From Bradyrhizobium sp. CIAT3101 (GTDB lineage: Bacteria > Pseudomonadota > Alphaproteobacteria > Rhizobiales > Xanthobacteraceae), in assembly GCF_029714945.1 (NCBI RefSeq), contig NZ_CP121634.1:9304453-9368452 (forward strand): a DNA stretch of 64,000 nucleotides, in the 5' to 3' direction. This document shows, in pieces, positions 44,463 through 52,169 of this stretch. The notes under the pieces were generated by a model. The model saw nothing but the letters and a program-made list of their open reading frames with translations. It had not been told where the DNA came from and did not search any database. The translations under genes and the position numbers were made by a program. Numbering within the stretch: position 1 is the stretch's first letter; each line of letters begins with the position of its first letter.

Positions 44463-45989
44463 TCATGCCGCTTCGCGCGTGCCGACACGCCGCTCCGGCC
44501 GTGCTGCCGTCATCGACTGTTCCTCGGCGTCCTGCGGAGCGCCCCAGAATTCGCGCACTGTGGGCCCCCATCTCAGCCGTCGCGCACGCAAGAATTCGAG
44601 GATCTCGTGCGGCCAGACCCTGCGGCCCATCTGCGTGTACCAACGCATGGCGTGCCGCAGGCCCGCGTCGCGCTGAAACAACACGCGCCAGATCGCCTTG
44701 GGCCGACACTGCAGCACCATCTCGGTGAACTTGAACCAGACCAGCACGCGCCACGGCGCCATGTAGCGCGTGGCCAACACTTGATGCTTGTAGTCCCAGC
44801 GGCGGCGATCCGGCTGGATCACGCGGCGGTCGGCGGCGAGCCGGAAGTATGGCGTCCAGCGATGCGGCGTGACATAGAGCAGTTGCACCTGATCGGGATC
44901 GTAGGCGAGCAGCTGCTTCAAGCCACGCCAGTGATCGCGATCGGTTTCTTCCTCGAACCCGACCACCCAGGTCGCCATCGACAAGATGCCGTGCTGCCGC
45001 AAAAGACGAATGGCCTCGCGATCGGTTGCGGTGGTTGCCCCCTTGCGGATCAGCTCCAGCGTCTTCTCATCGGTGTTCTCCAGTCCGAGCAGGAAGCGCT
45101 GCCAACCTGCCTTCTTGTAGAGATGCAGCATGTCGGCATCGCGCACGATGTCGTCGGCCCGGGTCGAGCCCACCAGGATGAGATCGACATTCTCGGCGAT
45201 CAGCGCTTCGAGGAGGGCCCGCCACGCCTTCTTGGACACAGTCGGATTTTCGTCTGCGAAGTTGATGACCTTCACACCGTGCTCGCGATGCAGGCGCGCC
45301 AGCTCTTTGGCGAAACGGACGGGATCCCGATGACGCCAACGCGTCCAGAAGCCGCGCTGGCCGCAATAATTGCACAGATGCGGGCAACCGCGCGAGAACT
45401 GCACGACCACGGCACGCAGGCCACCCCAATAGCTGTACCGCGCGTGATCGATGAGCTCCCAACCGATCCGATAGGCATCGAGATCCGCGATGACCGGCGC
45501 AGGCTGCATCGCACGGGGGCCTGCGACGTCGCGGAACGCGATGCCGGCAACGCCGCCGAGATCGTGGCCATATTCCAGCGCGCGTATCAGGCGCCGCGCA
45601 GTCTCCTCGCCTTCACCACGAACGATGGCGCTGACATAGGGCTCGTCGCGCAGGATGTCGCGCCAGTGATAGGTCGGGAAGACGCCGCCATAGACGATCA
45701 GCACGCCCGGCATGGCTTTCACCAGCGCCTGCGCGATCTCCGTAATCACGGGATGTCCGGAGGTCGAGCCGGAATGACCGAACAACACAGCGTCCGGCGC
45801 GAAGCGGCTCGCTTCGCTGATGATGTCCGCGACCGGCATCGGGCCGAACTCGGCATCGATCAGCCGTACGGCGTGACCATCGTCGATCAGCGGGCCGCCG
45901 ATCGCGAGCAGGCCGAGCGGCGGCAGATGATCGTCCGGAATACGGCTTCCGATCGAGGGATGAGGCACGTTGACGAGAAGAACACGCAT
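44463..45989 (-). CDS. B12-binding domain radical SAM protein
   Basis: The 508-residue enzyme has an N-terminal cobalamin-binding fold (LLVNVPHPSIG, HLPPLGLLAIGG, VLFGHSGS, VYGGVFPTYHWRD). The radical SAM domain has the CxxxCxxC cluster at Cys202, Cys206 and Cys209 (GCPHLCNYCG). This architecture occurs in BchE, HpnJ/HpnP and many methylases or cyclases. The sequence differs from my memory of BchE and has no photosynthesis genes nearby, so I leave the substrate open. Start ATG 45989. Transcribed alone; a leftward promoter should lie before 46000-46080. Confidence 0.9.
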   Translation of the reverse strand: MRVLLVNVPHPSIGSRIPDDHLPPLGLLAIGGPLIDDGHAVRLIDAEFGPMPVADIISEASRFAPDAVLFGHSGSTSGHPVITEIAQALVKAMPGVLIVYGGVFPTYHWRDILRDEPYVSAIVRGEGEETARRLIRALEYGHDLGGVAGIAFRDVAGPRAMQPAPVIADLDAYRIGWELIDHARYSYWGGLRAVVVQFSRGCPHLCNYCGQRGFWTRWRHRDPVRFAKELARLHREHGVKVINFADENPTVSKKAWRALLEALIAENVDLILVGSTRADDIVRDADMLHLYKKAGWQRFLLGLENTDEKTLELIRKGATTATDREAIRLLRQHGILSMATWVVGFEEETDRDHWRGLKQLLAYDPDQVQLLYVTPHRWTPYFRLAADRRVIQPDRRRWDYKHQVLATRYMAPWRVLVWFKFTEMVLQCRPKAIWRVLFQRDAGLRHAMRWYTQMGRRVWPHEILEFLRARRLRWGPTVREFWGAPQDAEEQSMTAARPERRVGTREAA

Positions 45990-46088
45990 GGACTTTCGCT
46001 CCCGCTTTGGTTGGCGTGATCGTCCGTCCCGCTCCTATGAAGAAGCCCAATCTCCCGACTGAACCCGAAGACATCGTACGTGGCTGCT

Positions 46089-46118
46089 GCGGAGACTCTT
46101 GCTCTGCTCCGCTTTTTT
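46089..46118 (+). terminator. Rho-independent-type terminator on plus strand
   Basis: GCGGAG / CTCCGC with a 12-base loop is followed directly by TTTTTT. On the plus strand this looks like a terminator, yet no plus-strand gene ends here. It could end a small RNA from 45990-46088 or be incidental. Confidence 0.4.
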
Positions 46119-46166
46119 GACGCGTTTTCTTCACGCGAACCGGTATCCACTTCGCTCGAAAACGCT
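46119..46166. repeat. Family E 48-bp repeat, copy E2
   Basis: It matches E1 (15348-15395) with four differences, from GACGCGTTTTCTTCACGCG through GGTATCCACTTCGCTCG to AAAACGCT. It lies 8 bases after the uppS stop codon. Confidence 0.8.
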
Positions 46167-46174
46167 TTGCAGCG

Positions 46175-46915
46175 TCACGCCCGAGAAAACGAGGGCACCT
46201 CCTCCGGCATGATCGCCTGGAGACCGCCGAAGCGTCGCTCGCGGCCATGGAAGGAGGCCAGTGCGGCGGCAAGATCGGCCGCATCGAATTCCGGCCACAT
46301 CCGCTCGGTGAAATGCAGCTCGGCATAGGCGCCTTCCCAGAGCAGGAAGTCCGACAGCCGCTTTTCGCCCGACGTGCGGATGATGAGATCGACGTCGCGC
46401 AAGCCGGCCTCGCCGGTGACCAGTTGCGAGAAGGCCTCGCGGGTGAGGCTGGTCAGCGCGGCCGCCTTCGCCGCGGCATTGAGAATGGCGTCGCGTGCGG
46501 AATAGTCGACGGCGATGCGCAGATGCAGCGTCGTGCCGTGGGCCGTGGCGGCCTCCGCACGCGTGATGGCGGTGGCAATGCCGTCCGGCAAGCGGTCGCG
46601 ACGGCCGATCACGTTGAGCCGCACGCCGTTCTTCACCAGGCTCTGCACCTCGTTGGCGAGGTAGAAGCGCAGCAGCGTCATCAGGGCTGCGACCTCGGCC
46701 TTCGGCCGGCGCCAATTGTCGGTCGAGAATGCGTAGAGCGTCAGCGTGCCGATGCCCTGCTTGGGCGCGGCCTCGACGATGCGGCGGATGGTCTCGACGC
46801 CGGCCTCGTGGCCGCGCACGCGCGACAGGCCGCGCCGCGTCGCCCATCGTCCGTTGCCGTCCATGATGATGCCGACGTGAAGCTTGTCGTTGGGGGACGT
46901 GACGTCACTTTGCAT
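46175..46915 (-). CDS. uppS: Isoprenyl transferase (undecaprenyl diphosphate synthase family)
   Basis: The 246-residue cis-prenyltransferase has IIMDGNGRWATRRG (active-site Asp and phosphate loop), YAFSTDNWRRP, RIAVDYSARDAIL and RTSGEKRLSDFLLWE. It builds the C55 lipid carrier for peptidoglycan and other polymers from FPP and IPP. The ATG at 46915 follows GGAG; a TTG six codons upstream is less likely. It follows the winged-helix regulator by 30 bases. The gene is outside any dxr-cdsA cluster, so it may be a second, regulated copy. Its start codon lies in a 17-bp palindrome. Confidence 0.93.
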   Translation of the reverse strand: MQSDVTSPNDKLHVGIIMDGNGRWATRRGLSRVRGHEAGVETIRRIVEAAPKQGIGTLTLYAFSTDNWRRPKAEVAALMTLLRFYLANEVQSLVKNGVRLNVIGRRDRLPDGIATAITRAEAATAHGTTLHLRIAVDYSARDAILNAAAKAAALTSLTREAFSQLVTGEAGLRDVDLIIRTSGEKRLSDFLLWEGAYAELHFTERMWPEFDAADLAAALASFHGRERRFGGLQAIMPEEVPSFSRA

Positions 46916-46923
46916 TGCAAAGT
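46907..46923. promoter_or_regulatory. Palindromic operator candidate at the uppS start
   Basis: ACTTTGCATTGCAAAGT is an 8-bp perfect inverted repeat around one base, centred on the uppS start codon. It has the same ACTTTG-N5-CAAAGT form as the site at 47964-47980. A bound regulator would block transcription or translation of uppS. Confidence 0.6.
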
Positions 46924-46945
46924 CTCCGGTCAAAAAGGGGGACGA

Positions 46946-47320
46946 TCAGGTCGAGAGAATGCCGAGGCGGCCAAGCGGCGGTGCCTCGCGGCCGGCGGCC
47001 TTGGCGGCATCGCGCACGAGACGCTCGAGCACGGCGAGATAATCGAGGAAACGGCGGCGGCCGGTCTTGGTCAGGCGGCAGGTGGTGTGCGGGCGATTGC
47101 CCTCATAGCCTTTGGTCACCTCGACCAGGCCGGCCTCCTGCAGCACCGCGAGGTGTCGGCTGAGATTGCCGTCGGTGAGGCCGCAGAGCTGCTTGAGATC
47201 GGCGAAGGCGAGCCCCTTCGGATGCGCCATCAGCGAGGTCAGAAGCCCGAGCCTCGCCTTCTCGTGGATCACACGGTCGAGCCCTTCATAGGAGAAAGGC
47301 GCGCTGTCAGTCTTCGACAT
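46946..47320 (-). CDS. Winged-helix transcriptional regulator (PF13601-like)
   Basis: The 124-residue DNA-binding protein has RVIHEKARLGLLTSLMAHPKGLAFADLKQLCGL, the recognition helix TDGNLSRHLAVLQEAGLVEV, and a wing with KGYEGNRPHTTCRLTKTGR. It is of the MarR/ArsR-like type seen next to membrane proteins. I prefer the ATG at 47320 (a second in-frame ATG adjoins at 47323), with GGAGAGA upstream. It overlaps the preceding membrane protein gene by 14 bases, and uppS follows. The two palindromes beside this operon are the obvious targets. Confidence 0.9.
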   Translation of the reverse strand: MSKTDSAPFSYEGLDRVIHEKARLGLLTSLMAHPKGLAFADLKQLCGLTDGNLSRHLAVLQEAGLVEVTKGYEGNRPHTTCRLTKTGRRRFLDYLAVLERLVRDAAKAAGREAPPLGRLGILST

Positions 47321-47924
47321 CATTCTCTCCGGACGCAACATACAGAATGGCCGCCATCATCGACTGGCCGATCACGAAAGGCAGCCCCATGGTCCACGGC
47401 GACAACATGTGAGTCCGGCTCGCCAGCACCACCACGGCAAAACCCGAGATGAAGTACCAGGCCCCGGCGAACGCCACGCTGCGCGGCAGCGAGCGGACGG
47501 AGGCGAATATGCCGAGCGATACCAGGATCTGCCACAGCCCCGGCAGGAGCCACAGCGTCTCGGCCGCGAACTTCCACATCACCACCGCGAGCAGGATTCC
47601 GGCGACGCCCGCGGGCAAGAACTGCTCGACCGCCTGGTGGATCATGGCGTCGGCAAGGCCCGAATGATGGCGGCGCGAGCGCGCCCGCATCTCGACCCAG
47701 ATGATCAGGCCGGACAGCGCGGCCGCAACGAACCAGCCGAGAAAGAAGCCGAGCGGCTCGCTGTTGGGGTCGCCGAGCAGCCAGAATTGCAGGATTGCGG
47801 TGACAAGCGCGACCACGCCTGTCGCGGCCATCGTCGCCGGGCCGTAGCCGCGGAACGCCGTGCCGGCCGCGATCTGGCTGCGGATCGCCACGATGTCGGC
47901 CAGCGCCTTGTCGAGATCGCGCAT
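47307..47924 (-). CDS. Membrane protein of unknown function
   Basis: The 205-residue protein starts with a short cytoplasmic helix (MRDLDKALADIVAIRSQIAAGTAFRG). It has about five or six hydrophobic segments: ATGVVALVTAILQFWLL, GFFLGWFVAAALSGLIIWV, LPAGVAGILLAVVMW, LLPGLWQILVSLGIFA and GAWYFISGFAVVVLAS. The start may be the ATG at 47924 or an upstream GTG. It is first in the operon with the winged-helix regulator and uppS. Function unknown; possibly a partner or sensor for the regulator. Confidence 0.82.
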   Translation of the reverse strand: MRDLDKALADIVAIRSQIAAGTAFRGYGPATMAATGVVALVTAILQFWLLGDPNSEPLGFFLGWFVAAALSGLIIWVEMRARSRRHHSGLADAMIHQAVEQFLPAGVAGILLAVVMWKFAAETLWLLPGLWQILVSLGIFASVRSLPRSVAFAGAWYFISGFAVVVLASRTHMLSPWTMGLPFVIGQSMMAAILYVASGENDVED

Positions 47925-47963
47925 CGGCAACGCCAAACCCCGCTCCACCCAGTTCGCTTGATC

Positions 47964-47997
47964 ACTTTGTGATGCAAAGTATACCGCAGTACAAAGT
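47964..47997. promoter_or_regulatory. Palindromic operator candidate upstream of the membrane/regulator operon
   Basis: ACTTTGTGATGCAAAGT (47964-47980) is a 6-bp inverted repeat with a 5-base spacer, and a further half-site CAAAGT lies at 47992-47997. It is about 40-56 bases upstream of the first gene. The match in form and length to 46907-46923 suggests autoregulation by the winged-helix protein. Confidence 0.65.
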
Positions 47998-48110
47998 AAA
48001 GGCAAGCCTGAAAGTCGTCCGCGAGGGACGCCGCCCGATCAGACAACTGTCGGTTGCGCGAAGTGGGCCCACGCAGATAAGATGGCGCCAAAGCGTTCCG
48101 GGGGGAAGTC

Positions 48111-49361
48111 ATGTGGTTGAAGTCGTTTGCCGTCGCTGCTCTGTTGCAGATGTGCCTTTCTGGATCGGCAGATGCGAAGGGGCCATTCGGAAGCGTCAAT
48201 GTCGGCAACTGGATCGGCGGCGCCTTCAGCAGCGACGAAACAGGCGCCTTCTCCCATTGCGCCGCGACGGCGCCTTACGCGAGCGGTGTCATCCTGGTCG
48301 TGAGCCAAAATGCAGCCGGCACATGGTCGCTCGCCTTTGCGAGCCCCGGCTACCACTTCAACAAGGGCGAGAACGCCGCGATCGACGTGACCTTTGACGG
48401 GCAGGAGCAGGCCAGGCTTTACGCTACGGCGTATCAATCCAACATGCTCACCGCCATCATGCCGCTCAATGTCGTGCGCACGTTTCAGAAGGCGAGCCTG
48501 ATGGTCGCAACGGCCGGCCGCGCCGTCCTGAATTTTGACCTGACCTCAACCGGACCGCTGATCGCGGCGTTGGCCAATTGCGTGACCAAAGTAAAGGCCG
48601 ACGGACTCGACAAGGCCGGTGATTTCACCAAGGGTGCCGCGAAGCCCGCAGCCACGGCCGACAAGCAAGGCTCGCCGCCGGCCGGCAAACCCGCCAAAGG
48701 CGCCAAGAGTGGCTTTGGCACCGGCTTCGTGGTCAGCGCCAACGGACACATCGTCACCAACAACCACGTGATCGATGGTTGCAGCGAGCTCAAGGGCAAT
48801 CTCACCGGCGAAGCCGCGATGGTGTTACGCGTGGTATCGAGCGATGCGACCAACGATCTGGCTTTGTTGCAGCCGTCATCGACGGTGGCATTCAAGGACT
48901 TCGCCCGGATCCGCGATCGCTCGTTCCACTCCGGCGATTCCGTCGTCGCGATCGGCTTTCCCTATCACGGCTTGCTCACGTCGGACTTCACCGTGACGAC
49001 TGGGATCGTGAGCTCGCTCAGCGGCATGCTCAACGACACGCGGTTCCTGCAAATCAGTGCACCGGTGCAGCCCGGCAATAGCGGCGGCCCGCTGTTCGAC
49101 ACGACCGGGCAGGTCGTCGGCGTGGTCACGAGAAAGCTCGATGGATTACGAGTCGCCGTGGCAACCGGCACCATTCCCGAAAACATCAACTTCGCCATCA
49201 AGACCGGTGCGCTACGCGACTTCCTCGACAATTCGGTGGTGCCGTATCAGACGGCCGAACCGAAGGGAGAACTGAAGACCCCCGAGATCGCGGGCAACGC
49301 GCGCGCCTATACAATGCTGATTTCCTGCAAAGGCACGGAAGAGGCCGACGCGAAGAAATGA
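48111..49361 (+). CDS. Secreted trypsin-like serine protease (S1C-like)
   Basis: The 416-residue protein has a signal peptide (LKSFAVAALLQMCLSGSADA), an N-terminal domain of unknown type (about 25-155), and a Lys/Ala-rich linker. The protease domain carries the triad His219 (TNNHVIDGC), Asp249 (TNDLALL) and Ser324 (QPGNSGGPLF). No PDZ domain follows, unlike DegP. It likely works in the periplasm. Divergent from the membrane/regulator operon; the substrate is unknown. Confidence 0.9.
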   Translation: MWLKSFAVAALLQMCLSGSADAKGPFGSVNVGNWIGGAFSSDETGAFSHCAATAPYASGVILVVSQNAAGTWSLAFASPGYHFNKGENAAIDVTFDGQEQARLYATAYQSNMLTAIMPLNVVRTFQKASLMVATAGRAVLNFDLTSTGPLIAALANCVTKVKADGLDKAGDFTKGAAKPAATADKQGSPPAGKPAKGAKSGFGTGFVVSANGHIVTNNHVIDGCSELKGNLTGEAAMVLRVVSSDATNDLALLQPSSTVAFKDFARIRDRSFHSGDSVVAIGFPYHGLLTSDFTVTTGIVSSLSGMLNDTRFLQISAPVQPGNSGGPLFDTTGQVVGVVTRKLDGLRVAVATGTIPENINFAIKTGALRDFLDNSVVPYQTAEPKGELKTPEIAGNARAYTMLISCKGTEEADAKK

Positions 49362-49392
49362 GGTCACCGCCGGCCTCGAACTGAGCCTTTCC

Positions 49393-50127
49393 TCACTCGT
49401 GGCAGCACGCGCCCTTCGCCTGCGGCTCGTACTGGTCGCGCAAGCGCACCCAGTCCATCGGATAGGGCAGACCGCCCTCGTGACGACCGAGCGGAGTGAG
49501 GTCGAGATATTGATAGGCGGCGTTCATCATGTCGAGACCGCGGGCGAAGCAGGAATAGGTGTGAAAGATGTCGCCGGCTTCGTTGCGATAGAACACGCTG
49601 ATGCCGGGCAGCTCGGGGCCATAGAACGGTGTGGTGCCGAAATTGTACTTCGGGACGCCCTGGTCGATCTGCTCGCGCGTGAACGAGACCTCGTAATCAT
49701 AGTTGAAGTCGTTGCGGCCCGAAGACACCCAGTCGAAGCTCCAGCCCATGCGCTTCTTGAACGCCTCGAGCTTCTCGACGGGTGCCAGCGAGATCGCGAC
49801 CATGGTGGTGTCGCGCGCCGCCAGATGCGGCACCATGCGCTCAAAGCCGTCGGCCCAGAACGAGCAGCTCTTGCAGGCCGCCTCCCAGTCAGGCGCGAAC
49901 ATCACGTGCTGGACCACGAGCTGCGGGCGGCCCTTGAAGAGATCGCCCAGCGTCACCTTGCCGTTCGGCCCGTCGAACACATAGCTCTTGTCGACCTTCA
50001 CCCAGGGCAATGCGCGGCGCTCCTCGGCGAGGCGTTCGCGGGCCTGGCTCAGCTCCTTCTCATGCGCCAGATGGGCTTTGCGGGCGGCGACCCATTGCTC
50101 GCGCGAGACGATCTGATGTTGCTGCAT
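49393..50127 (-). CDS. DUF899 thioredoxin-fold protein
   Basis: The 244-residue protein has VSREQWVAARKAHLAHEKELSQARERLAEERR (helical start), VDKSYVFDGPNGKVTLGDLF, LVVQHVMFAPDWEAACKSCSFWADGF with the Cys-x-x-Cys of DUF899, YDYEVSF and a C-terminal GACCHE. These cytosolic thioredoxin-like proteins are of unknown activity. The gene is third in the ArsR-SRPBCC operon (21-base gap), a common association. Confidence 0.9.
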   Translation of the reverse strand: MQQHQIVSREQWVAARKAHLAHEKELSQARERLAEERRALPWVKVDKSYVFDGPNGKVTLGDLFKGRPQLVVQHVMFAPDWEAACKSCSFWADGFERMVPHLAARDTTMVAISLAPVEKLEAFKKRMGWSFDWVSSGRNDFNYDYEVSFTREQIDQGVPKYNFGTTPFYGPELPGISVFYRNEAGDIFHTYSCFARGLDMMNAAYQYLDLTPLGRHEGGLPYPMDWVRLRDQYEPQAKGACCHE

Positions 50128-50148
50128 GGTATCCTCCTCTGACAGGAA

Positions 50149-50616
50149 TCAGGCGACGAAGCTGTCGAGCTTGTCGAAGAATGAGTTCCAGCCGCGCTGA
50201 TGGTTGTCGCGCGCGGTCTCGTCGAAGAACTGGGCGTGATGAAAGATCATCAGCGTGCCGGCATCGTCAGGCTTCAGCGTGATCGTCACCAGCGATTCAC
50301 GTTCCGGCGTCGAGTGCCAGGCCCAGGTGAAGACCAGCCGCTCGTTCGGCACGACCTCGCGATAAAGGCCGCCCGCCTCGAAATACTCGCCGTCCTCGCG
50401 CGTGAACGAGATGCGGTAGCGGCCACCGGAGCGAACATCCAGGTCGGCCTTCAACGTCGCCGGCTTCATGTTCGGCGGCCCGAACCATTGCACTAGCTGC
50501 GCGGCTTGCGTCCAGGCGGCGAAGACCTTTTCCGGCCGCGCGCGGAGCCGGCGCGTGAGTGTGAGGCTTGGACCTTCGGTTGCGCGTTCGGCGGCGTTGG
50601 CGGCTGCGTTGACCAT
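50149..50616 (-). CDS. SRPBCC/AHSA1-domain protein
   Basis: The 155-residue START-like protein has LTLTRRLRARPEKVFAAWTQAAQLVQWFGPPNM, then GGRYRISFTREDGEYFEAGGLYREVVPNERLVFTWAW and a C-terminal helix GWNSFFDKLDSFVA. These cavity-forming proteins often sit beside ArsR regulators. The ATG at 50616 lies inside the end of the arsR-type gene (124-base overlap in another frame), so the two are translationally coupled. Ligand unknown. Confidence 0.92.
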   Translation of the reverse strand: MVNAAANAAERATEGPSLTLTRRLRARPEKVFAAWTQAAQLVQWFGPPNMKPATLKADLDVRSGGRYRISFTREDGEYFEAGGLYREVVPNERLVFTWAWHSTPERESLVTITLKPDDAGTLMIFHHAQFFDETARDNHQRGWNSFFDKLDSFVA

Positions 50617-50945
50617 GGTTTGTCCTCCACAAAGGCGGCAAGGCGGTCGAAACTCTCGGACCAGAATTGCGCGTAGCGATTGAGCCAGTTCATCGCCTGC
50701 TCCATCGGCTGCGCGGTAAGCCGGCAGGAAACGGTGCGCCCGGTCTTCTCGCGCACGATCAGGCCCGCATCCGTCAGCACGTCGAGATGCTTCATGATCG
50801 CCGGCAGCGAGACCGGGAACGGCGCGGCCAGTTCGCTCACCGACAGGCTGTCCTTCTCGCCGAGACGCGCCAGCAGCGCGCGCCGTGTCGGATCGGACAA
50901 TGCCGCAAAGGTACGATCGAGCGTCTCGTCTTTATACTTAACCAT
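50493..50945 (-). CDS. ArsR-family transcriptional regulator
   Basis: The 150-residue protein is a winged-helix repressor: FAALSDPTRRALLARLGEKDSLSVSELAAPFPVSLPAIMKHLDVLTDAGLI, then REKTGRTVSCRLTAQPM. The metal-binding CVC motif is absent, so it probably senses an organic ligand. A low-complexity C-terminal tail (TQPPTPPNAQPK...) arises where the frame overlaps the SRPBCC gene. Start ATG 50945. It heads the arsR-SRPBCC-DUF899 operon, which it likely represses. Confidence 0.92.
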   Translation of the reverse strand: MVKYKDETLDRTFAALSDPTRRALLARLGEKDSLSVSELAAPFPVSLPAIMKHLDVLTDAGLIVREKTGRTVSCRLTAQPMEQAMNWLNRYAQFWSESFDRLAAFVEDKPWSTQPPTPPNAQPKVQASHSRAGSARGRKRSSPPGRKPRS

Positions 50946-50996
50946 ACGGTTTAGTATAGACGCGAACGCCATCCCGTCAAGCGGGAACCACGCAAG

Positions 50997-51022
50997 AAAA
51001 AAGCCCCGCCTTGCGGCGGGGC
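50997..51022 (-). terminator. Rho-independent terminator of the Bug-type gene
   Basis: On the minus strand GCCCCGCCGCAAGGCGGGGC is followed by TTTTTT. It lies 27 bases after the stop of the binding-protein gene. Confidence 0.9.
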
Positions 51023-51048
51023 TCCATCTCCAATCATGCGCGAGATTG

Positions 51049-52023
51049 CTACTCGACCTTGAGGCCGGCGAACTCGACGACCTTCTTCCACTTCGCGGTC
51101 TCGGCCTCGATCTCCTGGCCGAACGCTTCGGGCGTCAGCACCAGCGGATCGCCGCCGAGCTCGACCAGGCGCTTGGTCATATCGGGCTCCTTCATGAGCG
51201 TGTTGATCTCGTTGTTGAGCTTGGCGATCATGTCCTTGGGCATGTTCTTCGGCGCACCCATGCCGAACAGCGCGCTCGCCTCGTAGTCCTTCACCGTCTC
51301 GCCGATCGCGGGCACGTCCGGCAGCTGCGGCGAGCGCTGCGCGGTGGTAACGCCGAGCGCACGAAGCGAGCCTGAGCGGATGTGCTGGATGATCGAGGGC
51401 ATGTTGTCGAAGATCACCTGCACCTGGCCGCCGAGCATGTCGGTGATCGCAGGCGCCGCGCCGCGATAGGGCACGTGCTGCATCTTGCAGCCGGTCATCG
51501 CCATGAACATTTCGCCGGACAGATGCACCGAGGTGCCGTTGCCGGAGGAAGCCATGTTCACCTTGCCGGGGTTGGCCTTCACGTATTCGATGAACTCGGC
51601 GACGGTCTTGGCCGGCACGTCCTTGTTGACGGTCATCACGTTCGGCACGCGCTGGAACGCAGCGATCGGCGCGATGTCGCGGACGAAGTTGAACTTGAGA
51701 TTGGCGTAGAGCGTGGCGTTGATGTAGTTCGCCGGATTGACCAGCAGGACGGTGTAGCCGTCGGGCTCGGCATTCACGACGGATTCGGTGCCGATATTGT
51801 TGCCGGCGCCCGGCTTGTTCTCGATCACGAATTGCTGGCCGAGCCGCTCCGACAGCCGCTGGCCGATCAAGCGCGCCAGGATGTCGGTGGCGCCGCCCGG
51901 CGGATAGCCGACCACGAACTTCACCGGCCGCGACGGATAGTCGGCGGCGAAAGCTTTCGACAGCGGGCTGGCTGCAAAAGGCGTGGCTGCGAGCAGGCCC
52001 AGCGCGTTACGGCGAGTGATCAT
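51049..52023 (-). CDS. Bug-family (TTT) substrate-binding protein
   Basis: The 324-residue protein has a Tat-like signal (MITRRNALGLLAATPFAASPL, then AFAADYPSRPVKFVVGYPPGGATD). The Bug fold is shown by ENKPGAGNNIGTE, PDGYTVLL, HVPYRGAAPAITDMLGGQV and TTAQRSPQLPDVPAIGE. Bug proteins bind carboxylates, often for the tripartite tricarboxylate transporter, but no TctA/TctB genes are close; orphan Bug genes are common in proteobacteria. A strong terminator follows, and a triple 19-bp repeat precedes it. Confidence 0.93.
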   Translation of the reverse strand: MITRRNALGLLAATPFAASPLSKAFAADYPSRPVKFVVGYPPGGATDILARLIGQRLSERLGQQFVIENKPGAGNNIGTESVVNAEPDGYTVLLVNPANYINATLYANLKFNFVRDIAPIAAFQRVPNVMTVNKDVPAKTVAEFIEYVKANPGKVNMASSGNGTSVHLSGEMFMAMTGCKMQHVPYRGAAPAITDMLGGQVQVIFDNMPSIIQHIRSGSLRALGVTTAQRSPQLPDVPAIGETVKDYEASALFGMGAPKNMPKDMIAKLNNEINTLMKEPDMTKRLVELGGDPLVLTPEAFGQEIEAETAKWKKVVEFAGLKVE

Positions 52024-52040
52024 CTCAAGGGTTCTCCCAA

Positions 52041-52097
52041 GTGTTGTTCTTAGAAAGGGGTGTTGTTCTTAAAAAGGGCGTTGTTCTTGATAGCGGC
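52041..52097. repeat. Three tandem 19-bp repeats
   Basis: GTGTTGTTCTTAGAAAGGG, GTGTTGTTCTTAAAAAGGG and a degenerate third unit beginning CGTTGTTCTTGATA follow one another just upstream of the Bug-type gene. This region should hold its promoter, so the repeats may be regulator sites or phase-variable spacing. Confidence 0.75.
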
Positions 52098-52169
52098 GTC
52101 AGCGGCGTTGTAACAAAGCCCGCCTGCTGCGGAAAGTGCGCAAGCCCCATGGCGACGAAAGGATAAGGC

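Noticed and set aside
44463..45989. BchE assignment for the radical SAM protein
   Set aside because: Only the general architecture matches; no other bacteriochlorophyll genes are present and the N-terminus differs.
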